DNA from: Sporosarcina thermotolerans
GTDB taxonomy: Bacteria > Bacillota > Bacilli > Bacillales_A > Planococcaceae
Assembly (NCBI RefSeq): GCF_030067815.1
Contig: NZ_CP125968.1
Location: 2,348,001 to 2,412,000, forward strand
Direction of reading: 5' to 3'
DNA length: 64,000 bases
This document shows, piece after piece, positions 1 through 9,427 of the stretch; the stretch's first letter is position 1; each line of letters opens with the position of its first letter. The notes beneath the pieces were generated by a model. That model did no database searches. It saw only the letters and a list, made by a program, of their open reading frames with translations, and was not told where the DNA came from. A program made the translations under genes and the position numbers.

Positions 1-2
1 TT

Positions 3-215
3 TTTTCATTCCGAAATATGTTGGAAAGAGTCATGTTCCAAATTGTCTTACTAAGTGCAGGAGCATTTTTAGACATATTAGGATTGCAGACAATGGTGAT
101 CATTTTTGGGATGATCAGTTTAAGTCTGACGTTGTTATTTTTTATTCAAATGAAACGAAGGAATATAATTTTAGAACACCAAGTCAAAGCCGAACCTGCA
201 GCGGAAATCATCTGA
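3..215 (+). CDS. MFS-type transporter, C-terminal fragment (cut by window start)
   Basis: The reading frame is open from base 3, so this is the 3' end of a longer gene. About 71 residues are visible. They form two hydrophobic segments separated by a short polar turn, followed by a basic and glutamate-rich cytoplasmic tail ending in EPAAEII. This resembles the last two helices of a major facilitator superfamily permease. The substrate cannot be judged from the fragment. The stop codon sits in the loop of the terminator hairpin that follows. Confidence 0.55.
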   Translation, partial: FSFRNMLERVMFQIVLLSAGAFLDILGLQTMVIIFGMISLSLTLLFFIQMKRRNIILEHQVKAEPAAEII

Positions 216-238
216 TAATCCGTAGCAGGTATTTTTTT
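195..238 (+). terminator. Intrinsic terminator of the MFS gene
   Basis: CCTGC...GCAGG and GCGGA...TCCG arms form a hairpin with a small internal mismatch, followed by a run of seven T. It overlaps the stop codon of the preceding gene. Confidence 0.75.
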
Positions 239-355
239 TAGGCTGAAAATCCATTTCATCTCACTGTTCCAAGTATACTTCCAAGTGAAATGTAACTCTC
301 TATAATTTATATTATGACGGGGGCACTAAAGAAGGTGTTAAGTATAGTGGTCTTC

Positions 356-733
356 TCATACCTCTATTCTGTATCGGTAGTTACTATTTTTGCTGCTTTC
401 AACATCGATGAATTTTGTGCTGTATTCGATAACATCATTTATATATAACTCATTCTCTTTTGCTACTTCTTTAATTGCTTCCAATAACTCTTTATCATAC
501 GTTGTTTTATAATGTGCTCGATCCTTTGGCCTTTGATCCTTATTAAAGGATATCTCCTCACCGTTATCTAAGAAGTTTACAAAACCGCTTTCTATTAGAT
601 AATTAACGTGTGTATTATTCTTCTTCGCTAAAATCGATAATTCATTAATCAATGCTTTACTTATCGTTGTTCTAAATTTAACCCTACTCATATCTGTAGT
701 TTGCTGTAATTTACCATTAACAAGTTTCCACAT
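356..733 (-). CDS. Small protein with two tandem ribbon-helix-helix-like repeats
   Basis: This 125-residue protein has two homologous blocks, about residues 14-55 and 73-113. Each starts with a basic FRTTISKAL / YKTTYDKEL strand-like stretch, followed by a helix and an N-x-x-NxxIE turn-helix. That layout matches the CopG/Arc ribbon-helix-helix DNA-binding fold, with two units fused in one chain so that a monomer could mimic the usual dimer. Similar short Bacillus proteins are often labelled 'rRNA methyltransferase', but no SAM-binding motif is visible. The ATG at 733 is chosen because TTGGAG lies just upstream. The GTG at 742 would overlap the upstream stop. The gene follows the LAGLIDADG gene by 5 nt and is probably co-transcribed. 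Its function is inferred only. Confidence 0.6.
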   Translation of the reverse strand: MWKLVNGKLQQTTDMSRVKFRTTISKALINELSILAKKNNTHVNYLIESGFVNFLDNGEEISFNKDQRPKDRAHYKTTYDKELLEAIKEVAKENELYINDVIEYSTKFIDVESSKNSNYRYRIEV

Positions 734-738
734 ATATG

Positions 739-1551
<813 letters not shown>

Positions 1552-1559
1552 CTATCCAC

Positions 1560-1588
1560 ATTATACAAACTAACGTTCCCACTTTCAA
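1560..1588 (-). promoter_or_regulatory. SigA-type promoter of the LAGLIDADG/RHH gene pair
   Basis: On the minus strand, TTGAAA (1588-1583) and TATAAT (1565-1560) are separated by exactly 17 bases, followed by a strong GGGGGGATGG ribosome-binding site. This is a near-consensus housekeeping promoter, so the pair is probably expressed in vegetative cells. Confidence 0.8.
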
Positions 1589-1642
1589 TAAATACAAATT
1601 AGTTTGATAATGCATAGGAGAACATCCAATCTGCTTTTACTA

Positions 1643-1672
1643 AGAAAAAGACCACCAGTTTTAACCAGTGGT
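1643..1672 (-). terminator. Terminator of the mevalonate operon
   Basis: On the minus strand a 9-bp stem (GACCACTGG / CTGGTGGTC) with an AT loop is followed by TTTTTCTT. It lies just after the fni stop codon. Confidence 0.85.
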
Positions 1673-1683
1673 CATAACGGATA

Positions 1684-2716
1684 CTATATTTTCGTATAAC
1701 GAACCCTATCGCTCGCTTGTAATTCAGGTAATGTAGCAGCACCGACACCGAACATCGCTAATCGTAGCTCAAGTTCCTTTGTCTCCATGACTTGGATAAC
1801 ATCTTCAACGGATTGAGTTGCTTCTTTCAAGATGGATCTTCCAAATCCTACGACATCTGCGCCCAATGCAATCGATTTTGCTGCATCGAGGCCTGTATAC
1901 ATGCCGCCACTTGCTACAATCGACTCATTCCCAATCTCTTCACGGACGGAAACAATACAATCCACCGTTGGATTGCCCCAAACGCTAAATGTTTCAGCCG
2001 CAACACGTTTTACCGGATCATTTGAACGGTATTTTTCAACTTGGCTCCATGAAGTTCCACCGGCTCCTGCTACGTCAATAAATGACACACCAACATCACA
2101 TAGCTTTCTTGCAGTATGACCGTCTATGCCCCAACCGACTTCTTTCACACCTACCGGTACAGCTAATGTTCTTGTAAGTTCTTCGATTTTCACTAATAAA
2201 TCCTTGAAATTCAAGTCGCCGTTCGGTTGAATAACTTCCTGAATGCTATTCAAATGCAACACTAACATGTTTGCATCCGACATTTCGATAATCTGACGGC
2301 ATTTGTCGACTCCAAAACCGTAATTTAACTGGACAGCTCCTAAATTCGCGATAATTGGAACGGATGGTGCATATTCCCTAACTTGGAACGAGGCGCGATG
2401 TTCGTCACTTTCAATAAGTGCTCGCATTGATCCAAGTGCGAAGATCCAACCTTTCTCTTCCGCTGCAATCGCTAAATTTCGATTTATCGTTTCAGCGAAC
2501 GCAGCCCCTCCAGTCATTGAACTGATCATAAAAGGTGTAGGTCGTGTTTGTCCTACAAACTTGCTCTCGATTGCAATATCGGGAAAATTTATTTCCGGAA
2601 GTGCATTATGTATGAAATGCACTCTCTAATCCAGTAGTTATTTCATTACCAGTCACTTTTTCGTTAAGCGTTATTTGTATATGTTCCGCTTTCCGTTTGT
2701 TAATTGAATCCGTCAT
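1684..2716 (-). CDS. fni: Type 2 isopentenyl-diphosphate delta-isomerase (frame interrupted near the N-terminus)
   Basis: This FMN- and NADPH-dependent enzyme interconverts isopentenyl and dimethylallyl diphosphate, the last step feeding the mevalonate pathway into isoprenoids. The family motifs MTGGA, EVGWG, AGAGGTSW and ASGGMYTGLDAAKSIALGAD are present. The start ATG at 2716 directly abuts the mvaK2 stop. It gives MTDSINKRKAEHIQ..., the expected N-terminus with the conserved RKxEHI. That frame runs into a stop near 2608 and must shift near 2623-2630 to continue as VHFIHNALPE. The main body is otherwise intact at normal length (about 343 residues), so this is probably a sequencing indel. It could also be a real frameshift, in which case the GTG at 2622 would give an enzyme lacking the N-terminal segment. 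Confidence 0.88.
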
Positions 2717-3832
2717 TCACTTCTTCCCCTTTCCTATAACTGTTGCACCTTCAGTCGAAACTCTGAGATCCAACGGTTCGATTAATGCTTCTTTCCAATC
2801 ATTTTTTAAGGACTCGGTATCTTGTCCATTTTTAATGAATGCAATTCCACAATCTCCGCCACCTGCACCAGATGTCTTTCCGACACCATATTTATTGGCA
2901 ATTTCGATTAACTGTTTTAACTCCAATGTTTCTATTCCGGCATCCGCTTGATCACTTATCTGCATCAAAGCATTACGGTTCATCATAAGGCTTAAGAGTG
3001 ATCGATCGATGTCCCCTTCGGTAAAGCTCTTAACCAAAGAGGATACTGCAGCCCCACTCGTCTCTAAAAAATCTTGATAGGCATCGGGGTGCGTATTTTT
3101 AAAATCCTGAACCCGTCGAATCATCCCGGCAGTCCTCATCTCACTACCAGTCCATCCGATATACAGTCTTAAGTCTTTAGGTGGTGTAATCGCTTGGATG
3201 ATAAGACCTGGCCAATGTTCATTGACAAGTGTATACGCGTTCATTTTCTTTTGCAGACGCTTATTTAACCACTCTCCATAGAAAGGGCTATAAAGCAGCC
3301 AACCTCCATACGTGGATGCAGCAATATCGGCGCATGAACCATTTCCTTGCGTCTTAAAATGAGCCATTGCGGCCAATTTGAAGATAAGTTCTTTTGATGA
3401 ATGAATACCGACTTCCTTTTGACTTTGCAAAATCGCAGTTACAACAGCAACGACAACCGCCGCACTTGATCCAAGGCCATATTTTTTACCTGATGCATCA
3501 TCCAATTCACTTGTAATTGACAAATTGAATGGCAGTGGACTAACGCCTGATTCAAGGATATATTGGTGACAAATTTCGATCGTATTTTGAATAAAGTTTA
3601 GTTTAGGTCCCGTCACATTAAAGGTTAATTTATTACCTTCAGCATTCCATGTAATATCCGAATAACCTATTTGCGGAAGATCAATTCGATTTTCTTCACT
3701 TCTTTTTACTTCGGCGAACACATACCTGTCAACAGCAACAACGATGCATTGTCCATCGGGTTCGAGAACTGCAAATTCACCGGCGATAAACAATTTTCCG
3801 GGTACGCGGATTTTATTAGACAAAGTGTCCAT
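2717..3832 (-). CDS. mvaK2: Phosphomevalonate kinase
   Basis: This cytoplasmic GHMP-family kinase phosphorylates 5-phosphomevalonate to 5-diphosphomevalonate with ATP. It is 371 residues long, close to the family's usual length. N-terminal VPGKLFIAGEFAVLE is the substrate-side motif. The glycine-rich ATP loop YGLGSSAAVVVA lies at about residues 118-130. The C-terminal GHMP motif KTSGAGGGDCGIAF is near residue 320. The ATG at 3832 is preceded by AAAGG, whereas the alternative TTG at 3856 overlaps mvaD. The gene lies between mvaD and fni in a tight mevalonate operon, with its TGA directly followed by the fni ATG. Confidence 0.95.
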   Translation of the reverse strand: MDTLSNKIRVPGKLFIAGEFAVLEPDGQCIVVAVDRYVFAEVKRSEENRIDLPQIGYSDITWNAEGNKLTFNVTGPKLNFIQNTIEICHQYILESGVSPLPFNLSITSELDDASGKKYGLGSSAAVVVAVVTAILQSQKEVGIHSSKELIFKLAAMAHFKTQGNGSCADIAASTYGGWLLYSPFYGEWLNKRLQKKMNAYTLVNEHWPGLIIQAITPPKDLRLYIGWTGSEMRTAGMIRRVQDFKNTHPDAYQDFLETSGAAVSSLVKSFTEGDIDRSLLSLMMNRNALMQISDQADAGIETLELKQLIEIANKYGVGKTSGAGGGDCGIAFIKNGQDTESLKNDWKEALIEPLDLRVSTEGATVIGKGKK

Positions 3833-3845
3833 CTGAACACGCCTT

Positions 3846-4826
3846 TCATTCGCCAATATAACTTACTCCTGGTCCAGGATGACAAACAAACACATCGCGC
3901 ACACTTTGAATTTGCTGCATACTCTCTTTAACAATCCGTTCATCCTCCGGTTGGCAAATCACTTTGACATTCGGGCCAGCATCAATTGTAAAGTATGCTT
4001 GGATTCCTGAATCCCTTAGCTCTTGAACCTTATGCATGACATCTAATGTGGATCCCGTCCAATAAAAGAAAGGTGGATTCGCACCTAACATCGTCGCATG
4101 CATTTTAAGTGCATTATGTTCAAGAACCGTTCCTAATTTCTCGAAATCCCGTTCTTGGATCGCCTCTCTTGTAAAATTCAAATCAGCATCAATTGTTTCC
4201 AACCATCCTGAATAAAAAGCAGACGTCTTTACTGTACGCTGCATCCCTTCCCTACTTAACACTTTCTTCGGCTTCGATTCCACCATGACAGAAAGGATGC
4301 TTAAATCCCATTCCGATTCATCAATAATCTGCTCGGCAAATGAATCTGTTCCGTCTGCCCGAACACCTTTGTTCCACTCCACAAACCCACCATAGATTGA
4401 TCTGCAGGCAGAGCCGGAGCCGAATCTTGAAATTCTTGAAAGGTCGGCACCGCTGTAGTTTAATCCAATTGCCTTTGTAGCGGCTGCTGCCAAAGCGGCA
4501 AACCCCGATGCAGAAGATGCAAAACCAGCGGCTGTCGGAACATTATTTATGGAGTCTATGACTGCATATTCATTTCGTCTCGCCTTTTCTCGAATCAAAT
4601 CAAGAAATCCGGATATTTTATCAGTCTCTTGCCCTCCCATTTCGCTTCCATTCAAAATAAATGAATCAGCCTTTAAATCGTCACGGAAAGTAACAGATGT
4701 GGTCGTATAAAACTGATCCAGTGTAATCGAAATGCTATTATTCATCGGTAAGAACAATTGTTCGTTTCGTTTTCCCCAATATTTTATTAAGGCTATATTA
4801 GTATGAGCCCTTGCTGTTATTTTCAT
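3846..4826 (-). CDS. mvaD: Diphosphomevalonate decarboxylase
   Basis: This enzyme carries out the ATP-dependent decarboxylation of mevalonate diphosphate to isopentenyl diphosphate. It is 326 residues long, the usual bacterial length. Diagnostic motifs are N-terminal ARAHTNIALIKYWGKR, NNSISITLD, the nucleotide loop AAGFASSASGFAALA, and GSGSACRSIYGGFVEW with the conserved serines and arginine. The C-terminal ID-AGPNVKVI motif is also present. AAGGAAGGA sits upstream of the ATG. The gene is second in the operon after mvaK1. Confidence 0.96.
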   Translation of the reverse strand: MKITARAHTNIALIKYWGKRNEQLFLPMNNSISITLDQFYTTTSVTFRDDLKADSFILNGSEMGGQETDKISGFLDLIREKARRNEYAVIDSINNVPTAAGFASSASGFAALAAAATKAIGLNYSGADLSRISRFGSGSACRSIYGGFVEWNKGVRADGTDSFAEQIIDESEWDLSILSVMVESKPKKVLSREGMQRTVKTSAFYSGWLETIDADLNFTREAIQERDFEKLGTVLEHNALKMHATMLGANPPFFYWTGSTLDVMHKVQELRDSGIQAYFTIDAGPNVKVICQPEDERIVKESMQQIQSVRDVFVCHPGPGVSYIGE

Positions 4827-4858
4827 TTAAGTCCTTCCTTTCACTCACTAAGAGGCGG

Positions 4859-5794
4859 TTAGCTAATCACATTTGTCCAAATTTGAAATGCACCTGCTTC
4901 GGTTAGTGCATCTGAAAGATTGGCTGCATGTTGTTGGTCTTGAGCCAATGCTAAAATACAGCCGCCACGTCCGCCACCTGTCAACTTGGCTCCTAACGCG
5001 CCGTGTCTTTTTGAAGTTTCTATTAGATGATCCAGTGTTTCATCACTTACACCTAATCGTGTTAGTTCGATTTGGGCGAGGTCGAGACACTTCCCCACCT
5101 CGGTTATTTTTCCCGATGATAAATAGCGCTCACATTTATATGTATAGTCTTCAAGTAAATCGATGGATTTCCGGGCAATTTCCGGGGTTTTCAAATAAAG
5201 ATTGCGAATCCCATCAACTGCACTCTTTGTATCACCGAACTTACCTGAGTCAGCAACAACCAAATATAGCGGTTGATGAATCTCAAGCCTTTTTACTGGT
5301 CTGCCTTTTTGGAACCATATTGGACAATCGTTTGAAGTTGCCTCCATATCGATTCCACTTGGATTTCCATGGGCATGTGTCTCAGCGATTTGGACAAGAT
5401 GCATTTGTACATCATGCCGTAATGGAGTATCGAAGTAGTTGAAAATTCCTTTTACAATTGAGTGGGCCACTGCAGCGCTGGACCCCAATCCCCGTCCGGA
5501 AGGAATTGTTGACTCAATAGAAATACATATTTTTGTTTGTATAGTGTTCAGCAAATGCAATGTTTCTTTTACGCATGCTTTAATGCCAGATAGTTCTTCT
5601 GGCGCCTTTGATAAAGGTCCACTGAAATATCCGCTATTAAACATTATATCGTTATCCTTATTCTGTTCTTTTATCAACGCTGTTACGCCAACATCAGAAA
5701 ATGGGAGTGCGATTGCCGGTTTATCATAGACAACCGAATGCTCCCCTATCAAAATCAATTTGCCATGCGCCTTCCCTATTGCTTGTCTGAACAT
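4859..5794 (-). CDS. mvaK1: Mevalonate kinase
   Basis: This GHMP kinase carries out the first committed phosphorylation of (R)-mevalonate. It is 311 residues long. KAHGKLILIGEHSVVYDKPAIALPF at the N-terminus is the mevalonate-kinase signature. PSGRGLGSSAAVAHS is the ATP loop. HGNPSGIDMEAT carries the catalytic aspartate, and KLTGGGRGGCILAL is the C-terminal motif. It is the first gene of the four-gene operon, behind the promoter and palindrome described separately. The order K1-D-K2 matches the staphylococcal mva operon, here extended by fni. Confidence 0.96.
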   Translation of the reverse strand: MFRQAIGKAHGKLILIGEHSVVYDKPAIALPFSDVGVTALIKEQNKDNDIMFNSGYFSGPLSKAPEELSGIKACVKETLHLLNTIQTKICISIESTIPSGRGLGSSAAVAHSIVKGIFNYFDTPLRHDVQMHLVQIAETHAHGNPSGIDMEATSNDCPIWFQKGRPVKRLEIHQPLYLVVADSGKFGDTKSAVDGIRNLYLKTPEIARKSIDLLEDYTYKCERYLSSGKITEVGKCLDLAQIELTRLGVSDETLDHLIETSKRHGALGAKLTGGGRGGCILALAQDQQHAANLSDALTEAGAFQIWTNVIS

Positions 5795-5824
5795 GGATGT
5801 TCCTCACTTCTTGTCTTCTAAGTT

Positions 5825-5845
5825 AAAGTAAATTATATTTACTTT
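5825..5845. promoter_or_regulatory. Perfect operator-like palindrome at the mevalonate promoter
   Basis: AAAGTAAAT and ATTTACTTT are 9-bp inverted arms separated by three bases. They lie immediately downstream of the -10 box, over the expected transcription start of mvaK1. That is where repressors usually bind. The cognate regulator is not identifiable from the window. Confidence 0.6.
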
Positions 5846-5849
5846 TATC

Positions 5850-5878
5850 ATTATAGAATACAGGCCTTTGATTTTCAG
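5850..5878 (-). promoter_or_regulatory. Promoter of the mvaK1-mvaD-mvaK2-fni operon
   Basis: On the minus strand, CTGAAA (5878-5873) and TATAAT (5855-5850) are spaced 17 bases apart. The -10 is perfect and the -35 matches four of six consensus bases. Confidence 0.65.
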
Positions 5879-5935
5879 CTTTTTAAGCTTATTTTCGAAA
5901 TGAATTCATGAATATAAATACTCATGATAAATATG

Positions 5936-5969
5936 AAAAAGCAAGCCCTATTAGAAAGGCTTGCTTTTT
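5936..5969. terminator. Bidirectional terminator hairpin
   Basis: AAAAAGCAAGCC pairs with GGCTTGCTTTTT around a 10-base loop, giving A and T tracts on either side so it can work on both strands. It lies downstream of the 58-residue basic protein gene, which reads towards it. Confidence 0.8.
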
Positions 5970-5995
5970 GGCTTTATTTTAGTTTCCGTAAATGA

Positions 5996-6172
5996 TCAAA
6001 CGCCCATTTTTCTTCTATTCTGGCTTACTTTTTTCGCTTGCTGGCTTTTCATCTTAGGTGTTTGCTGATTAGAAGAATTAGTTGCCTTAAGTGAGGCGTT
6101 ATTATTTTTCTTTGCTTCTAGCTGTTGCTTTACAGCATCCTTTAAACTAATTTTTTTCTTATCGGTTGTCAT
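5996..6172 (-). CDS. Small basic hypothetical protein (58 aa)
   Basis: This short ORF encodes MTTDKKKISLKDAVKQQLE... and ends in NRRKMGV. It is rich in Lys, Gln and Asn with no hydrophobic segment, so it is probably a soluble, partly disordered, nucleic-acid-compatible small protein. The ribosome-binding site GGAGGATATCT directly before the ATG is near-perfect. A strong terminator follows the stop, so it looks like a stand-alone gene. I recall similar Lys/Gln-rich ~60-residue proteins in Bacillales with no assigned function. The function is unknown. Confidence 0.65.
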   Translation of the reverse strand: MTTDKKKISLKDAVKQQLEAKKNNNASLKATNSSNQQTPKMKSQQAKKVSQNRRKMGV

Positions 6173-6249
6173 AGATATCCTCCTACAAAAAGAGTTTTAG
6201 TTATTAAATTGTACCACTGGGGCAAATTTCTGTCTATAAAAGATGTCAT

Positions 6250-6957
6250 TTATATTCCGTTTCTTTTATCTTTTACCAGTATTAACCAAATGAGGACGAA
6301 TGTTGTAAATGCCACCATTTCAAGGGACAGAATATACCATGGATACGGACCAAGAAAGTCAAGTATGCTGCCATTTTGCGGTTTCATTCGTAGGAACATA
6401 TAATTTCCATCGAATAGCCAATTAACTACCATAATGACTGGCAAAATTATATTAAGAAACATCATTGTTTTTATAACACCTTTAAATGTTGGTACATAAC
6501 CTTTCACCCAAACGAAATATAGGCCAGTCAAGATAATACCAGCATGTGTATAGAAAAAGTGAAAAAAACGAAAGTGAGGAAAATTCATGTCTAAAACAGG
6601 AGTAGCAATCGCTTGAATGGCTCCTCCAATCCCAGCAAAAACAACAAAGTCAACTAAATACCTATTTCCTGTCCAAAGCAGAGCAATTGCGACAAATAGT
6701 GAAATGCTACATAACTCTAATGGTAATGAATCGTCCGCAGCCCATCTGCCACTTGTAACCAACCATATATGATAGGTGATCTCCATAGCTAAAAGTGATC
6801 CAGCAACGATTCGCTCATAGGTTTTCAACTGCTCAGTATGCCTGCTGCTTAAATTCCTACGTTGCCAAAATAGATAGACTATTAAACAGAACAAAACAAT
6901 AATCGTAGCAAGATGGATAGTAGAAAACAGTTCGAAAGAGTTGGATATTCCCCCCAA
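6250..6957 (-). CDS. TIGR02206/YwaF family integral membrane protein
   Basis: This protein has 235 residues and seven or so hydrophobic helices. It contains the family-typical central stretch LPLELCSISLFVAI and FFHFFYTHAGIIL with conserved histidines and acidic residues within membrane segments. The function of the YwaF/TIGR02206 family is not established. The start is taken as the TTG at 6957 because GGAAGGAGA lies six bases upstream. The longer ATG start would place that site inside the coding region. The gene is monocistronic. Confidence 0.8.
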   Translation of the reverse strand: MGGISNSFELFSTIHLATIIVLFCLIVYLFWQRRNLSSRHTEQLKTYERIVAGSLLAMEITYHIWLVTSGRWAADDSLPLELCSISLFVAIALLWTGNRYLVDFVVFAGIGGAIQAIATPVLDMNFPHFRFFHFFYTHAGIILTGLYFVWVKGYVPTFKGVIKTMMFLNIILPVIMVVNWLFDGNYMFLRMKPQNGSILDFLGPYPWYILSLEMVAFTTFVLIWLILVKDKRNGI

Positions 6958-7029
6958 TATAACTCTCCTTCCAGTATTTGTTATGCAATTATACCACAAA
7001 ACAGATTAATATTAGTTAACCTTCAGACT

Positions 7030-7387
7030 AATGTATGTATTATCAACACAGCCTGTAAAACTGACTTGACGGCATCTTTTCATTGAATAGCCCATTGTTC
7101 CACAAAGGCTTCCCTAATTTCAGAGTGCCTCATTCCTTCAATTGTCGTGATTTCATCGTTTACTGACTCTATCGCTATGTCAAACACGAATGCATTGGTT
7201 TTCCATTAACTAATACTGTACATGCACCACAATCTCCATTACCACATGAAAGTTTGGCGCCTGTCAGTCCTACTTGTTCCCGTAACGTTTCTAACAGTGT
7301 ATCAGCGGATCGAATCATTACGTCGTGGGAAGACCCATTTACAAGTAAAGAAACAATAGTATATTTGCTTGTATTTGAATTTATCAT
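7030..7387 (-). pseudogene. Xanthine dehydrogenase-type [2Fe-2S] subunit, decayed
   Basis: The N-terminus reads YTIVSLLVNGSSHDVMIRS and contains the plant-ferredoxin-type cluster motif CGNGDCGACTVLVNGKPMHSCLT. The frame breaks there: a shift near 7180 is needed to continue as IESVNDEITTIEGMRHSEIREAFVEQWAIQ. A TGA then appears exactly where the second-cluster motif CGxCTPG should begin. The same frame resumes as KDAVKSVLQAV, which looks like the normal C-terminus. About 40 residues carrying the four cysteines of the second cluster are therefore missing. The ATG overlaps the end of the molybdenum-subunit gene (ATGA) with a good AAGGAGG site. The product would not be functional. Confidence 0.7.
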
Positions 7388-9278
7388 AGCTTGCCCTCCT
7401 TGTACGCCATATCATTTCCGGTGTTAATGGGAGTTTGTTCAGCTCTGTCTTAGTTGCTGATGAGAGACTGTTTGCCAATGCTGAAGCAGCTCCAATTACT
7501 CCATATTCCCCAATTCCTCTTGCGCCATAAGGTCCATCCGCTGAGGGTGTCTCAACGAACTCAACGATATATTCTTTAGGCTGTTCACCAAACCGCATTA
7601 GCTGGTACGTTCGGAAATCCGGATTTTGGATGACACCTTTATCATTGAACTCGAATGATTCACCACTTGCTATGCTTAACCCTAAGAAAATCCCACCACG
7701 CATTTGCTGGGTAGCAGTCATTGGATTTATGATTGTTCCGCCATCCATTACAGTTACCGCTTTCACGATTTCATAAGTGAAATTCTGTTCATCCCATTCA
7801 ATTTCCACTGCTTGTGCACCGACAGACCACCATGGCCCTGGGTCGCCGAACCCTGTTTCTTTATCCATTTCTGTTAATTGTTTTTGGACATGAACCCCTG
7901 TTCCGATGATTTGTCTGCCTACCGTATGTCCGTTCAGGTATTTGTATCCAAGGGCAATTGTTTTTATATCGATTCCATTCAATCAACTCTTTTGCCCTTG
8001 TCATACATTTCGCAGCATCCCCGATATTGTTTTCATTCAATACGGATTGCGTTGGTGTAGAATGTCCAAGTTTAATAGCATTCAGTAATCGGAATTCTAT
8101 TGGATCCATATTCAATTGCTTCGCAAATTGATCCATCGTCCGTTCAATCGCAAAAGTGAGCTCCGGATGGCCATATCCCCTAAATGAGGTAGCATATGGA
8201 TGATTCGTATACATGCAATAGGAATCGCACCAAACGTTAGGGATATGGTAAGGCCCCGTACAATCAATAGCAGCGGCACGAGTGATACCTGCTGCCTGAT
8301 CGGAATAGGCGCCTGCTTCTATCAAAAATGTATACTGGCCAGCTATCAGTTTCCCTTCTTCATTGACACCCAATTTTACAGTTGCATTAAATCCAATATG
8401 ACAAGGCGCGGTCATCATATCCTCTTCACATTCATAATGCAGCTTCCTAGTTTTCCTCCAACTGCACTGGATGCTAAATAAGCAAGTGGTTCAAGTTGAA
8501 CTGCACCTTTTCCACCAAAAGCACCGCCTAACATCGGTATATGGACGACAACTTTACCAACTTCGATATTGAAAAATTGGTTTAATATCTTTTTGATTGT
8601 AAAAGGTGATTGACTTGTAGAATGGACAATGACGCGTCCGTCAGGATTAATCTCCACAGTCGCAGAGCGTGTTTCCATTGCCGCGTGATCTGAAAGATTG
8701 AATGAATATGTAGCCGTAATTGTATCTTTGCAACTTGCCCATGCTTGGCCGAATTCGCCTTTTCTGATTTTAATATGACTGGCAATGTTGGTACCCGGAA
8801 CGGGATAGACATTGTCAATGATTTTAGTATACTGACCCAATTGTTCATGGATAACAGGTGCATCACTTTGAAATGCTTGTTCAAGTGAATTTACAACAGG
8901 CAGTTTCTCATACTCAATGACTATCTTATTTGCAGCCTGTTTTGCTTGATAGGGATAATCTGCAACAACGATTGCAACCGGTTCGCCATAGTAGCGAACT
9001 TTCTCAAAAGCAATTGGAGGACGATCTGCGAGTATTGGTCCAATCGGAAAAGGAAAAGTCTCTCCCGTCACAATCGCTCGGACACCAGGCACTTTCCAAG
9101 CCTCACTTGTATCAACTGATTTAATACGTGCGTGAGCCTCTGTACTCGTGGCAATCTTTGCATGTAACATTCCCTTCAACAATTTATCTCCAAGGTATTT
9201 GACATTTCCTGTAGATTTTTCTACCGCATCAATTCGTTGTTCAGCAGTACCAACTATTTTTGGAAATCCATTCTGCAA
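7388..9278 (-). pseudogene. Xanthine dehydrogenase-type molybdenum-binding subunit, decayed
   Basis: Three pieces in different frames give a CoxL/XdhA/PucD-like protein. Residues start after a TTG at 9278 (AAGGGAGG upstream) with NGFPKIVGTAEQRIDAVEKSTG. The VPGVRAIVTG, PVAIVVAD, LGGAFGGKG, TSFRGYGHPE and C-terminal DGPYGARGIGEYG motifs are recognisable. The frame changes near 8430, near 7985 and close to the end. At the 7985 junction, ELIEWN is joined directly to DIKTIALGYKYLNGH. In intact relatives roughly 100-170 residues, including the VEIGQG cofactor-binding segment, lie between these. This is true gene decay beyond simple base-calling errors. No FAD subunit is present nearby. Confidence 0.75.
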
Positions 9279-9427
9279 AACTTTTTCCTCCCTTACTAAA
9301 TACCAACGCAATCTCAACTGGTAGTTATATTTGCCAAGATTACCCTCATTTATAATCCGGATTTCGAATAAACCGACAGTTATTGGATGAAACTGTTCTA
9401 TAAAATGAATAGTTGAGGTGAAGATGA

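Noticed and set aside
4873-5442. 189-residue plus-strand ORF opposite mvaK1
   Set aside because: It is the antisense shadow of a clearly conserved kinase and has no family-like features or ribosome site.
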